22,938 nt of DNA from Candidatus Parcubacteria bacterium. GTDB lineage: Bacteria; Patescibacteriota; Minisyncoccia; Minisyncoccales; Staskawiczbacteraceae. Positions 1-6,504 of the stretch are shown one piece after another (positions within the stretch are counted from its first letter, which is position 1; every line of letters starts with the position of its first letter). The notes below the pieces were generated by a model. That model was not told the DNA's origin, did not search any database, and worked only from the letters and a program-made list of their open reading frames with translations. A program made the position numbers and the translations under genes. The stretch lies in NCBI GenBank assembly GCA_019658985.1, contig JAIFWS010000018.1, positions 1-22,938 on the forward strand, in the 5' to 3' direction.

Positions 1-743
1 GTTCTTGTGCATTAGTAGCTGCAGGTTTTACAAAGCCATCGATTTTTACCTTGTCTCCAAATCCATGGTTCACTTGTTTTAATTCTTCTTTTAACACATC
101 AACTTCTTCTTTGTTGCTTCCGACTGCTACGAGAATGAAAGGATTTTCTGCTTACCGTAAAACCAGGCGGAAGTCCCTTAAGCGCTTTGTAGTTAAATTG
201 ATTTATCACAAGGTAATAAAATGCCCGCCCATAATGATAGTCGGGTTTATCAACTTCCAAATGTTTATATTTCATGCCAAGTTTTTCGGCCCGTGCTTTT
301 GACCAATGTTTGGCCACCGCATCAACATCATTTGGATCAAGGCTATTTTTTTCACAATAGGCTGCTCCTTCTGGTGTTCCCACCCAGATTCCTACAGCTC
401 CGCATCCTTCGTGGCTGGTAAAGACCCCCGGTTCTGCTTTTGTCCTTTCGTCCATGCACATAAAACAGAGGCCGGAATTTTTTAATTCCTCCACGTTATG
501 GTTTCTTTTTACTTCTTCTATCATGTCATCAAATTCCTTTTCCGATAGAAGGATCCCGCTTCCTGCCGTATATATGTTATCCTGATATTCTCTAGGGTCA
601 ACAGAAATACCCAAACTTTCGACGTAAGCAGGAAAACCATCTTTATAAATCTTTGTCATAACAGCTTCCTGTTCTTTGAATGTCCTTTCTTTGTCAGTTG
701 CCAGAGCGTTTGTTTCAGCGCCCGATTGTTCTTTAATGCTCAT
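1..743 (-). pseudogene. Carbonic-anhydrase-like metal-site protein, frameshifted and running off the window
   Basis: Starts at ATG 743. Residues 96-100 read CMDER (C-x-D-x-R) and 111-114 read HEGC (H-x-x-C), the two zinc-ligand motifs of beta-type carbonic anhydrases. Here they are only about 15 residues apart, against about 55 in classical enzymes, so a compact or zeta/cadmium-type relative, or another metal protein, is equally possible. The open frame stops at 99, but its last 17 residues are low-complexity nonsense. Dropping one base of the TT near 152-153 gives GTA GCA GAA AAT CCT and a sensible continuation (AENPFILVAVGSN, then about 34 more residues) with no stop down to position 1. The gene is therefore disrupted by one extra base or carries a sequencing error. 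It lies 27 nt downstream of tRNA-Trp on the same strand and may share its transcript. No strong Shine-Dalgarno is seen. Function is inferred from motifs only. Confidence 0.6.
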
Positions 744-769
744 AATTCTTCATTTAAAATTATTACTGG

Positions 770-840
770 CGGGGGTGCAAGGATTCGAACCTTGATCAAA
801 GGTTTTGGAGACCTCTATACTGCCATTGTACTACACCCCC
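770..840 (-). tRNA. tRNA-Trp (CCA)
   Basis: The minus strand folds as a cloverleaf. The acceptor arm GGGGGTG pairs with CACCCCC and is followed by discriminator G. The anticodon stem GAGGT/ACCTT encloses loop CTCCAAA with anticodon CCA (Trp). The T arm contains GGTTCGAATCC. CCA is not encoded directly after the discriminator. A consensus promoter lies just upstream. Confidence 0.93.
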
Positions 841-849
841 AATTATTAG

Positions 850-878
850 ATGTTAATCAAATTTATAGGTTATGTCAA
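850..878 (-). promoter_or_regulatory. Promoter of tRNA-Trp
   Basis: On the minus strand a perfect -35 TTGACA (873-878) is followed after 17 nt by -10 TAACAT (850-855). The tRNA begins 9 nt downstream of the -10. It is divergent from, and almost adjacent to, the promoter at 884-912. Confidence 0.75.
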
Positions 879-883
879 AAGCA

Positions 884-912
884 TTGACAGAATATTATAA
901 ATAGTTTACTAT
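884..912 (+). promoter_or_regulatory. Promoter of the small GC-rich gene at 979
   Basis: -35 TTGACA (884-889), 17-nt spacer, -10 TACTAT (907-912). The predicted transcript start near 919 gives a leader of about 60 nt before the GTG at 979. Confidence 0.75.
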
Positions 913-978
913 CAAGAAAGCAGATTGGTTTGCGTTACCGGGTGCGTAGCGGAACCGGTCTTAAGGGAGGGAGTAGCC

Positions 979-1137
979 GTGACCTTCAAAAAGTTCATGC
1001 TGGTTTATCTGAACATCGAGAAGCCGGCGGACTGGTGGCCCTTCGTCTGGCTGATCGGCCTCCCATTTGGGAGTGTGTTCATTCTGGTGGTATTCCTGCT
1101 GGCAATCTGCCTGTTCGACGGGCTATGCCGCCCCTAA
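979..1137 (+). CDS. Small single-span membrane protein (52 aa), GC-rich cassette gene
   Basis: I do not recognise a family. The frame is open from a TTG at 925, but the GTG at 979 is preceded at good spacing by AAGGGAGGG, much the strongest ribosome binding site in this part of the window, so I start there. The peptide has a short basic N-terminus, a Trp-rich stretch (PADWWPFVWLIGLPFG) and one hydrophobic helix at about residues 28-46, and ends CRP. It has its own consensus promoter and two downstream hairpins, the second a terminator. GC content and start codon differ from the housekeeping neighbours but match the genes at 10182-, 16424, 17665 and 18420-. The short length leaves some doubt that it is translated. 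Confidence 0.55.
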   Translation: MTFKKFMLVYLNIEKPADWWPFVWLIGLPFGSVFILVVFLLAICLFDGLCRP

Positions 1138-1143
1138 GGCCAA

Positions 1144-1170
1144 GGCGGCCGACGCGATGCGTCGACCGCC
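1144..1170 (+). other. Strong GC hairpin after the 52-aa gene
   Basis: GGCGG-C-CGACGC pairs with GCGTCG-A-CCGCC around the loop GAT (11 pairs, one C/A mismatch). There is no T tract directly after it, so it may protect the 3' end of the transcript or act with the terminator that follows. Confidence 0.6.
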
Positions 1171-1175
1171 GCACC

Positions 1176-1206
1176 AAAGCCATCTTTTGCAAGATCGGCT
1201 TTTTTC
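1176..1206 (+). terminator. Rho-independent terminator of the 52-aa gene
   Basis: AAAGCCATCTT pairs with AAGAT-C-GGCTTT (one bulged C) around loop TTGC, and the 3' arm runs into a T tract at 1200-1205. It lies directly before the promoter of the next operon. Confidence 0.75.
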
Positions 1207-1216
1207 TTGCCTTGGA

Positions 1217-1246
1217 TTGTAAAACCCCTACAGAAAATGGTAAAAT
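1217..1246 (+). promoter_or_regulatory. Probable promoter of the Clp-like operon
   Basis: -35-like TTGTAA (1217-1222), 18-nt spacer, -10 TAAAAT (1241-1246). The -10 is only 2 nt from the ATG at 1249 and 14 nt from the ATG at 1261. Transcription would therefore begin around 1252-1254, giving a very short leader if translation starts at 1261. Confidence 0.5.
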
Positions 1247-1248
1247 GT

Positions 1249-1596
1249 ATGAATGCAGATATGACATATAAGAAAATTTACTGGACTGACCATGTGAAAT
1301 TAAAAATGCGCCAATATGGGCTTTCAAAAGGAAAGCTCCTGAATTTATTGGCAAAGCCGGAGCGTAAAGAACAGGGGATTGCGCCCCAGACCGTGGCGGT
1401 AATGACCGCCAATAAGTCATATTCAAAGGTGAAGAAACCGTCCGGTGAGATCTGGTTGATGTATGCAGATACGGACAACCTACGCAAAATCATCAGCGCC
1501 TGGCGTTATCCGGGAATCTCAAAACCGGGCGAACCGATACCGATCCCGGAAAGTATTCTTAAAGAGTTAGAAAACATCAATGGAGAATATGAATAA
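1249..1596 (+). CDS. Small unknown protein, possibly DUF4258/RelE-like fold, first gene of the Clp-like operon
   Basis: A 115-aa soluble protein from ATG 1249. ATG 1261 is the alternative start and suits the promoter better, because the -10 box ends at 1246. The N-terminal part (WTDHVKLKMRQYGLS) resembles the H-x3-R/M-x-R helix of DUF4258/BrnT-like small proteins. The middle holds beta-strand-like segments (QTVAVMTANK, GEIWLMYADTD), followed by a conserved-looking W-R-Y-P-G turn near the C-terminus. The family match is weak and comes from pattern only. Its last 17 nt overlap the next gene, so translation is probably coupled. No toxin or antitoxin partner is visible beside it, so I do not call a toxin-antitoxin pair. 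Confidence 0.6.
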   Translation: MNADMTYKKIYWTDHVKLKMRQYGLSKGKLLNLLAKPERKEQGIAPQTVAVMTANKSYSKVKKPSGEIWLMYADTDNLRKIISAWRYPGISKPGEPIPIPESILKELENINGEYE

Positions 1597-1900
1597 AATA
1601 CTCGGATATATATTGTTGTCCGTCGGCTTGCTGCTGATTATCGTGCCGCTGGTGCAAACAGTGATGATCTTCACCGGCAACGGCAATCCGCCCCAGATTT
1701 TTAAAGTCCAATCCGAAGAAGCTCAAAAACCTGCCAGCCAATTTGATATCCAAGGGCAGGTACAGTCGGCATTGGAAAAAATGCTGCCGATTGCTTGGAT
1801 TAATTATAGTTTAAACCTGACTAATTGGATGGTGTTGCTTTTCATCCTGATGTTTGGCGGAGGCCAGCTGGCTAATATCGGCATCCGGCTCATCAAATAA
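1580..1900 (+). CDS. Two-span membrane protein of the Clp-like operon
   Basis: A 106-aa protein with hydrophobic helices at about residues 8-30 and 82-104. Between them is a polar loop of about 50 residues containing a short amphipathic stretch (QGQVQSALEKML). No family is recognised. It starts at ATG 1580 inside the end of the previous gene; ATG 1589, just after GGAG at 1582, is an alternative. The stop lies 2 nt before the next start. The tight packing with the Clp-like ATPase suggests the products form one membrane complex (inference). Confidence 0.7.
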   Translation: MENMNKILGYILLSVGLLLIIVPLVQTVMIFTGNGNPPQIFKVQSEEAQKPASQFDIQGQVQSALEKMLPIAWINYSLNLTNWMVLLFILMFGGGQLANIGIRLIK

Positions 1901-1902
1901 TA

Positions 1903-2292
1903 ATGGAGGGTTATAAAAATCAAAATATTATCGTGCTGTGGTTTCAGTGGCATTTTTACCAGATGCCGGCCCTCTTGTTTTCGATGTGGAAAAATTACCT
2001 TGAATTTTCCATGGATTTTTTCTCCGCGCCATTATTGCTGATGACCCTATTTTCCCCTTGGCGCAAATACCATTGGCACTATCCGCGGGCATTTGACATA
2101 AAAGAATACCTAAATACCTTTGTATCCAACTTCTTCTCCAGGATTTTGGGCGCCATCTGCCGGAGTTTTTTGATCGTAGCCAGCATTGTTCCGCTGGTTT
2201 TTGTATTTTTAGCAGGCGCGGCCGTGATTATCGGTTGGTTCTTATTACCTCTGATGTTAATTATGCTCGCATGGGTATTTATTAATCTATAG
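1903..2292 (+). CDS. Polytopic membrane protein of the Clp-like operon
   Basis: A 129-aa protein rich in Trp, Phe and Leu. A membrane region at about residues 20-50 is followed by the basic-aromatic segment SPWRKYHWHY, a polar helix with an acidic DIKEY, and a long hydrophobic C-terminal stretch (about 85-128) that can span twice. I recall similar proteins encoded directly before Clp-like ATPases in other Patescibacteria but cannot verify this. It is 9 nt from the next gene, whose start has AGGTG at good spacing, one of the few Shine-Dalgarno-like sites among the ATG genes here. Confidence 0.7.
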   Translation: MEGYKNQNIIVLWFQWHFYQMPALLFSMWKNYLEFSMDFFSAPLLLMTLFSPWRKYHWHYPRAFDIKEYLNTFVSNFFSRILGAICRSFLIVASIVPLVFVFLAGAAVIIGWFLLPLMLIMLAWVFINL

Positions 2293-2301
2293 GTGTGAGT
2301 T

Positions 2302-4854
2302 ATGGCATTTAATTTCAATATTAAAGAAGCATCGACCTACGGGCTGTCCTCGTTGATTTCATCGCCGCCGGTTGCCTATGCTAAATTCATCAGCCAGGTT
2401 TTTATGTACCTTGGCATTATTGCAGCGGTCTCGTTTTTATTTTCCAGCGGGACCTCTGAAGTGTTCGCCGTGAAATTATTCGTGTCCAGTTTGTTTTTCT
2501 TTATTTTATTCTTTGAATTGCACCTGTTTTCCGAATTTAAACTAAAACAGCAAAGGACAAACCTCTCTTTGGAAAAGATATTAAAAAATCCTGATGCTTA
2601 TAACCTGGCGGAATTCCTCGATCTCCCCTCCTTTGCAGTAATGGACGGGGCGATGAAAATATCAAAAAAAATGCGGTTGCCGGCCGTGAGTTCAGAAGCT
2701 TTGCTGTGGGCGTGCCTGCAAGAGAGCCCGGATGCCAAGAAGATTTTTTTCCGGTTGGGGATTGATGCGAAGAAAGTCCTGGCGGATTTGAAAAACTATC
2801 TGGAAAAACAGCGGCGGCAGGAAGTTTCGCAGCTGGAATTTTCCAAATCTTTCCAAAGCGCCATCCAGGAAACGTTCGTTGTTACCCATGACCATCAAAG
2901 CCAGCTTATCGGATTGAAAGAATTACTGGTGGCCCTTTCCCATACTGATGCGTTTTTCCAGAAACTCTTAACCGATTCGGATTTGAAAGAAAAAGATATT
3001 GAAAATCTGGCTTGGTGGCTGGAAGCAATGGAAGCTAAGGCCAAACACCGGAAAGAATTCTGGACCAGTCAGCGCTTGGCCGAATTCGGGTCACTTGGAA
3101 AAGATTTCGCCTCCGGATTTACGGTGAACCTCGACCGTTATTCCACGGATTGGACCCGGCGCGGGAATTTGGCAGCGATGGGGGAAATTGTGGGCCATAA
3201 AAAAGAAATTGCCGAACTGGAAACGATTTTAACTAAATCCCATCAAAGCAATGCCTTGATTGTGGGGGAGCCGGGAGTCGGCCGCAAGAGCATTGTAAAA
3301 GCGCTGGCCCAACGCTGCCATCTGGGTGAAAATGCCGCCCAGCTCCATGATAAGAGGGTTGTCGAACTGAATTTGGTGACGCTGGCTTCGCAGGTACAAA
3401 GCGCGGAAGTCCTGGAAACAACACTGGATGATATTTTCCATGAAGTACTGACGGCCGGGAATGTGATTTTAGTGATTGATGAACTGGAAAACTTTGTCGA
3501 GCAAAAAGTCCAAAAACCCGGAGCGATCGATATTTCAGTGATTTTATCAAAATATCTGGCCATGCCGGATTTCCATTGTATTGGGATCACGTCATTTGAC
3601 GGCCTGCATCGGACGCTGGAGCGCAACCCTTCCTTTATCGCGGCGTTTAAAAAAATCGAAGTTGCGGAGATTTCGGAATTGGAAACCGTGATGGTGTTGC
3701 AAGGCGTTTCTGAAGCCTTGGAGAAAAAATATAATATATTGGTGCTGTATCCGGCCATCCGCGAGATCGTCAATCTGACCGGCCGGTATTTGCCGAACGT
3801 GCCATTTCCCAAGAAAGCCATCGAAGTATTGGAAGAAGCTTTCTCGCACGTGGCTTTATTGAAAGAAAAAACCATATTGCCCCACCATATCGCCACGATT
3901 ATTTCTTCTACGACCCAGATCCCGATGGGGAAGATGGAATTTAAGGAAAAACAGGTATTGCTGAATTTGGAGAACCTCATCCACCAACGCATTATCGGCC
4001 AAGATGAGGCGGTTAATGAAATTTCCATTGCGATGCGCAGGTCGCGGTCCGGCCTGGCGTCAAAAAAGCGTCCGATGGGAGTATTTTTATTTTTAGGCCC
4101 AACCGGAGTCGGTAAAACTGAAACAGCTAAAGCTTTAGCAGAAATTTATTTTAGGGGGGAAGATAAAATGATCAGACTAGATATGTCGGAATTCCAGCAG
4201 ATTTCGGATGTGGGACGCCTGATCGGGCAGATAAGCCCCGTAGAAGAGCAGGGTCTGCTGACCACGCCGGTGCGGGAGAATCCGTTTTCATTGGTTTTAC
4301 TGGATGAAGTTGAAAAAGCCCATCCTAATATTCTGAATTTATTCCTGCAGGTGTTTGATGAGGGGTATGTCACCGACGGCCAGGGCCGCAAAGTTGTGTT
4401 TACTAATACGATTATTATTTGCACTTCTAATGCCGGGGCTGATATGATTTTTTCCCACGCGGAGTCAGGCAAGAAGCTGGAAAAAAGCGCGATCTTTGAT
4501 GCACTATTTTCCAAGGGCATTTTCAAGCCGGAGTTTATTAACCGGTTTGACGCCGCGGTGCTATTTAACGTCCTGACCAAAGAAAATCTGCTCCAAATAG
4601 CCCAATTAATGTTATCAGGCACGCAGAAAAACTTGGAAGAAAAAGGGATTGAGTTTACGGTTACCGAGGAGCTGAAAGAAAAGATCATCGAGCTTTCATA
4701 TAAGCCCGAATACGGCGCCCGGCAGCTGCGCAGGGTGATCCAGGACAATGTTGAGAACCCGGTTGCACAAGCGTTGTTATCTGATAGTATTACCAAAGGG
4801 GACCAGATTCAGATAGATCCCCAGAATTTTAAAATAACAAAGAATAATCAATAG
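2302..4854 (+). CDS. Membrane-anchored ClpB/ClpC-like AAA+ protein with degenerate first ATPase domain
   Basis: An 850-aa protein. Two transmembrane helices (about 26-47 and 54-76) are followed by a Clp-N-like helical region (about 105-240), AAA domain 1 (about 295-520), AAA domain 2 (about 560-760) and a C-terminal small domain. Domain 2 is intact at the catalytic level: Walker A GPTGVGKT (599-606), Walker B LLDE (D668-E669), and FKPEFINRFD carrying the arginine finger. Domain 1 is not: its P-loop reads GEPGVGRKS (322-330), with Arg at the catalytic Lys position, and the segment equivalent to the RRF arginine fingers reads AAF, although Walker B IDE (393-394) is kept. In domain 2 the usual GYVGY pore loop is missing: after LIG (640-642) comes QISPVEEQG, three residues short and without aromatics. 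A ClpP-binding loop is not evident. It may be a membrane remodeler or unfoldase relative rather than a classical protease partner. Confidence 0.9.
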   Translation: MAFNFNIKEASTYGLSSLISSPPVAYAKFISQVFMYLGIIAAVSFLFSSGTSEVFAVKLFVSSLFFFILFFELHLFSEFKLKQQRTNLSLEKILKNPDAYNLAEFLDLPSFAVMDGAMKISKKMRLPAVSSEALLWACLQESPDAKKIFFRLGIDAKKVLADLKNYLEKQRRQEVSQLEFSKSFQSAIQETFVVTHDHQSQLIGLKELLVALSHTDAFFQKLLTDSDLKEKDIENLAWWLEAMEAKAKHRKEFWTSQRLAEFGSLGKDFASGFTVNLDRYSTDWTRRGNLAAMGEIVGHKKEIAELETILTKSHQSNALIVGEPGVGRKSIVKALAQRCHLGENAAQLHDKRVVELNLVTLASQVQSAEVLETTLDDIFHEVLTAGNVILVIDELENFVEQKVQKPGAIDISVILSKYLAMPDFHCIGITSFDGLHRTLERNPSFIAAFKKIEVAEISELETVMVLQGVSEALEKKYNILVLYPAIREIVNLTGRYLPNVPFPKKAIEVLEEAFSHVALLKEKTILPHHIATIISSTTQIPMGKMEFKEKQVLLNLENLIHQRIIGQDEAVNEISIAMRRSRSGLASKKRPMGVFLFLGPTGVGKTETAKALAEIYFRGEDKMIRLDMSEFQQISDVGRLIGQISPVEEQGLLTTPVRENPFSLVLLDEVEKAHPNILNLFLQVFDEGYVTDGQGRKVVFTNTIIICTSNAGADMIFSHAESGKKLEKSAIFDALFSKGIFKPEFINRFDAAVLFNVLTKENLLQIAQLMLSGTQKNLEEKGIEFTVTEELKEKIIELSYKPEYGARQLRRVIQDNVENPVAQALLSDSITKGDQIQIDPQNFKITKNNQ

Positions 4855-4857
4855 AGA

Positions 4858-5799
4858 ATGGAAATAGAGACTCAAAATAATGCGGGAAATCCCCAAGATC
4901 CCCTTACCAGAAAGAATTTAAAAAATAGAGTTCTTTCTTGGATTACCGCTAGCGCAGGGCTGATTGTTATCCTGTTGCTTATCGGCGGCGGGGCATTGCT
5001 GGCCGGCCGAGTTTGGGATCCGTTGTGGAATCCCTTGAGGCCGAACCCTAAAAAAGTGATTGCCGGTGCTTTTGCGAACATTAAAAGAACCAATTCATTG
5101 CACCTGGTTTCAGATATTGATATTATCTCAGGCAGCCAGGTTCTTTCAGGTTCGCTTATTAGTGATATTGATTCCCATGATTTTAATAGCTGGAAAGCGG
5201 AGGGAAAATTCGATGTAACATACTCAGATGCGCTGTTGCAATCCTCGTATGCTAAGTCTGATGTGAAATTAATCGGCCAGGATGTGTATCTGAAGATGGT
5301 GGATTATAGTCCGCTGGTAAATGCTTATGCTTCAGTGTTAAAAATCGATATTGCCAAGGCGAAAGGGCAGTGGATGCTCTTGCCAGGCAACCAGCTGGTT
5401 GGCATTTCGGATCTTTATATCATAAAGAACGCAATGATTGATAGAGATGTCGTGGTCTTTAAGAAAAACCTGCCAGATGAAATGGTGGATGGGCAGAAAG
5501 TGTATCACTATTCAGTGACGCTAAACACGGCCTTGCTGGCCGGAAAACTGGGACAGAATTTTTCAGCTGGCCTAGCCGATGCTTTAAGCCAGGCGGATAT
5601 TGATTTGGGGATCGGCAGCAAGGATGGCAATATTCAAACCATTTCTCTTTCTAAAGATCAGGTAGAAAATTTTATGAAGGGCAGCCAAGGTAATAAAGTG
5701 GATGTTAAGGTGAAGATCCATGCTTCAGAATTCAATAAACCGGTTACAGTGCAGCCGCCTCCAAGTTTTATTAGGTGGGAGGAAGTGTTAAAGAAGTAA
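4858..5799 (+). CDS. Anchored extracellular protein, possibly LolA/LppX-like fold
   Basis: A 313-aa protein, last gene of the operon, starting 3 nt after the Clp-like stop. The cytoplasmic tail of about 28 residues ends in basic residues and is followed by one membrane helix (about 29-50, with GLIVILLLIGGG). The rest should lie outside the membrane. It opens with an ANIKRTNSLH segment and continues as alternating beta strands (SGSLISDID, VTYSDALLQSSY, VKLIGQDVYLKM, GQKVYHYSVTL). This pattern resembles mycobacterial LppX/LprG and LolA-type half-barrels that carry hydrophobic ligands, but there is no lipobox Cys and the match is by architecture only. Its place suggests it is the outward-facing part of the same membrane system. 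A terminator follows. Confidence 0.75.
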   Translation: MEIETQNNAGNPQDPLTRKNLKNRVLSWITASAGLIVILLLIGGGALLAGRVWDPLWNPLRPNPKKVIAGAFANIKRTNSLHLVSDIDIISGSQVLSGSLISDIDSHDFNSWKAEGKFDVTYSDALLQSSYAKSDVKLIGQDVYLKMVDYSPLVNAYASVLKIDIAKAKGQWMLLPGNQLVGISDLYIIKNAMIDRDVVVFKKNLPDEMVDGQKVYHYSVTLNTALLAGKLGQNFSAGLADALSQADIDLGIGSKDGNIQTISLSKDQVENFMKGSQGNKVDVKVKIHASEFNKPVTVQPPPSFIRWEEVLKK

Positions 5800-5818
5800 T
5801 AAGGTCATATAATGCTTG

Positions 5819-5845
5819 AAAACAGCCCGGTTGGGCTGTTTTTTG
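5819..5845 (+). terminator. Terminator of the Clp-like operon
   Basis: AAAACAGCCC pairs with GGGCTGTTTT around loop GGTT, followed by further T residues. It lies about 20 nt after the stop of the last operon gene. Confidence 0.9.
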
Positions 5846-5969
5846 ATTCCCGGCAAAGTGGGGAATGGGTAAAATGTGTCTTTTCTCTAAAAACATCAAA
5901 AATTACAGGGGAACCGAGTGTGGATAAGTCCCTCTATTTGTTCGTAAATTAATCGTTTGTTCATAAGTG

Positions 5970-5998
5970 TTGACCAGCTCTGTTTATTTAGGTATAAA
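5970..5998 (+). promoter_or_regulatory. Promoter of the mraZ-rsmH-ftsI cluster
   Basis: -35 TTGACC (5970-5975), 17-nt spacer, -10 TATAAA (5993-5998). The predicted transcript start is near 6005, just before the MraZ-type repeats. The 5846-6072 stretch otherwise holds no gene. Confidence 0.7.
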
Positions 5999-6009
5999 TA
6001 TAGGTGTAG

Positions 6010-6034
6010 TGGAGAATTGTGGATAAAAGTGGGA
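6010..6034 (+). promoter_or_regulatory. MraZ-type operator: three TGGRN boxes at 10-nt period
   Basis: TGGAG (6010), TGGAT (6020) and TGGGA (6030) lie exactly 10 nt apart, that is 5-nt boxes with 5-nt spacers. MraZ is known to repress its own operon by binding TGGGN repeats spaced this way. The position just downstream of the -10 box fits autorepression of the dcw cluster. Confidence 0.75.
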
Positions 6035-6072
6035 GAAAGCATTAAACCGGGGGATAACTCCTCAATTCCAAT

Positions 6073-6504
6073 ATGTTAATAGGCCAATACAAACATACGA
6101 TTGATAATAAAAAGCGATTGGCCTTGCCCGCGAAATTCAGAGGAGAACTGGGCGCCAAGGTGATCGTCACCAAAGGCGTAGAAAACTGCCTGGTAGTTTA
6201 CACAGAAAAGGAATGGGAAGTAATGTCTCAGAAATTAGGGAACTTGTCGATATCGCAAACCGAAGCCCGAAGCTTCACCCGCCACTTGCTGGCGAGTGCC
6301 ACCGAAGTGGAATTAGATAAACTGGGAAGGATATTAGTGCCGGATTATTTAAAAGAATATTCAGGCTTGGAAAAAAATGTTGTTATCTGCGGATTGTCCA
6401 ACAGATTGGAAATTTGGAATGAAACCAAGTGGGAAAATTATTCAAAGAACGCTGAAAAGGGAGTTGAAGAGATTGTTTCGAAATTGGGCCCATTAGGAAT
6501 ATGA
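6073..6504 (+). CDS. mraZ: MraZ, transcriptional regulator of the division and cell wall cluster
   Basis: 143 aa, the usual family length. Two AbrB-like half-repeats are visible: DNKKRLALPAKFR near residues 11-23 and DKLGRILVP near the middle (the family signature is D-x-x-G-R; the first copy has D-x-x-K-R). MraZ forms ring-shaped oligomers and binds direct repeats upstream of its own gene, and such repeats are present at 6010-6034. It starts at ATG 6073 without a clear Shine-Dalgarno, after a leader of about 65 nt. Its end overlaps the rsmH start by 4 nt (ATGA), so translation is probably coupled. Confidence 0.95.
   Translation: MLIGQYKHTIDNKKRLALPAKFRGELGAKVIVTKGVENCLVVYTEKEWEVMSQKLGNLSISQTEARSFTRHLLASATEVELDKLGRILVPDYLKEYSGLEKNVVICGLSNRLEIWNETKWENYSKNAEKGVEEIVSKLGPLGI

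Noticed and set aside
99..200. Programmed ribosomal frameshift in the carbonic-anhydrase-like gene
   Set aside because: No slippery heptamer with a downstream structure could be identified at the junction; a simple one-base insertion explains it.
930..1271. Plus-strand open frame of 113 codons overlapping the 52-aa gene
   Set aside because: It runs through both hairpins and the terminator, is Arg/Pro-rich as expected of an off-frame GC-rich stretch, and has no binding site; the GTG 979 frame gives a plausible membrane helix.
3243..4028. Long minus-strand open frame (261 codons) opposite the Clp-like gene
   Set aside because: It lies antisense to clear AAA+ motifs, is rich in Ser/Thr and Cys as expected of a shadow frame, and has no start site signals.
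4146..4796. Minus-strand open frame of 216 codons
   Set aside because: It is antisense to the Clp-like second ATPase domain and has no recognisable domain or ribosome binding site.
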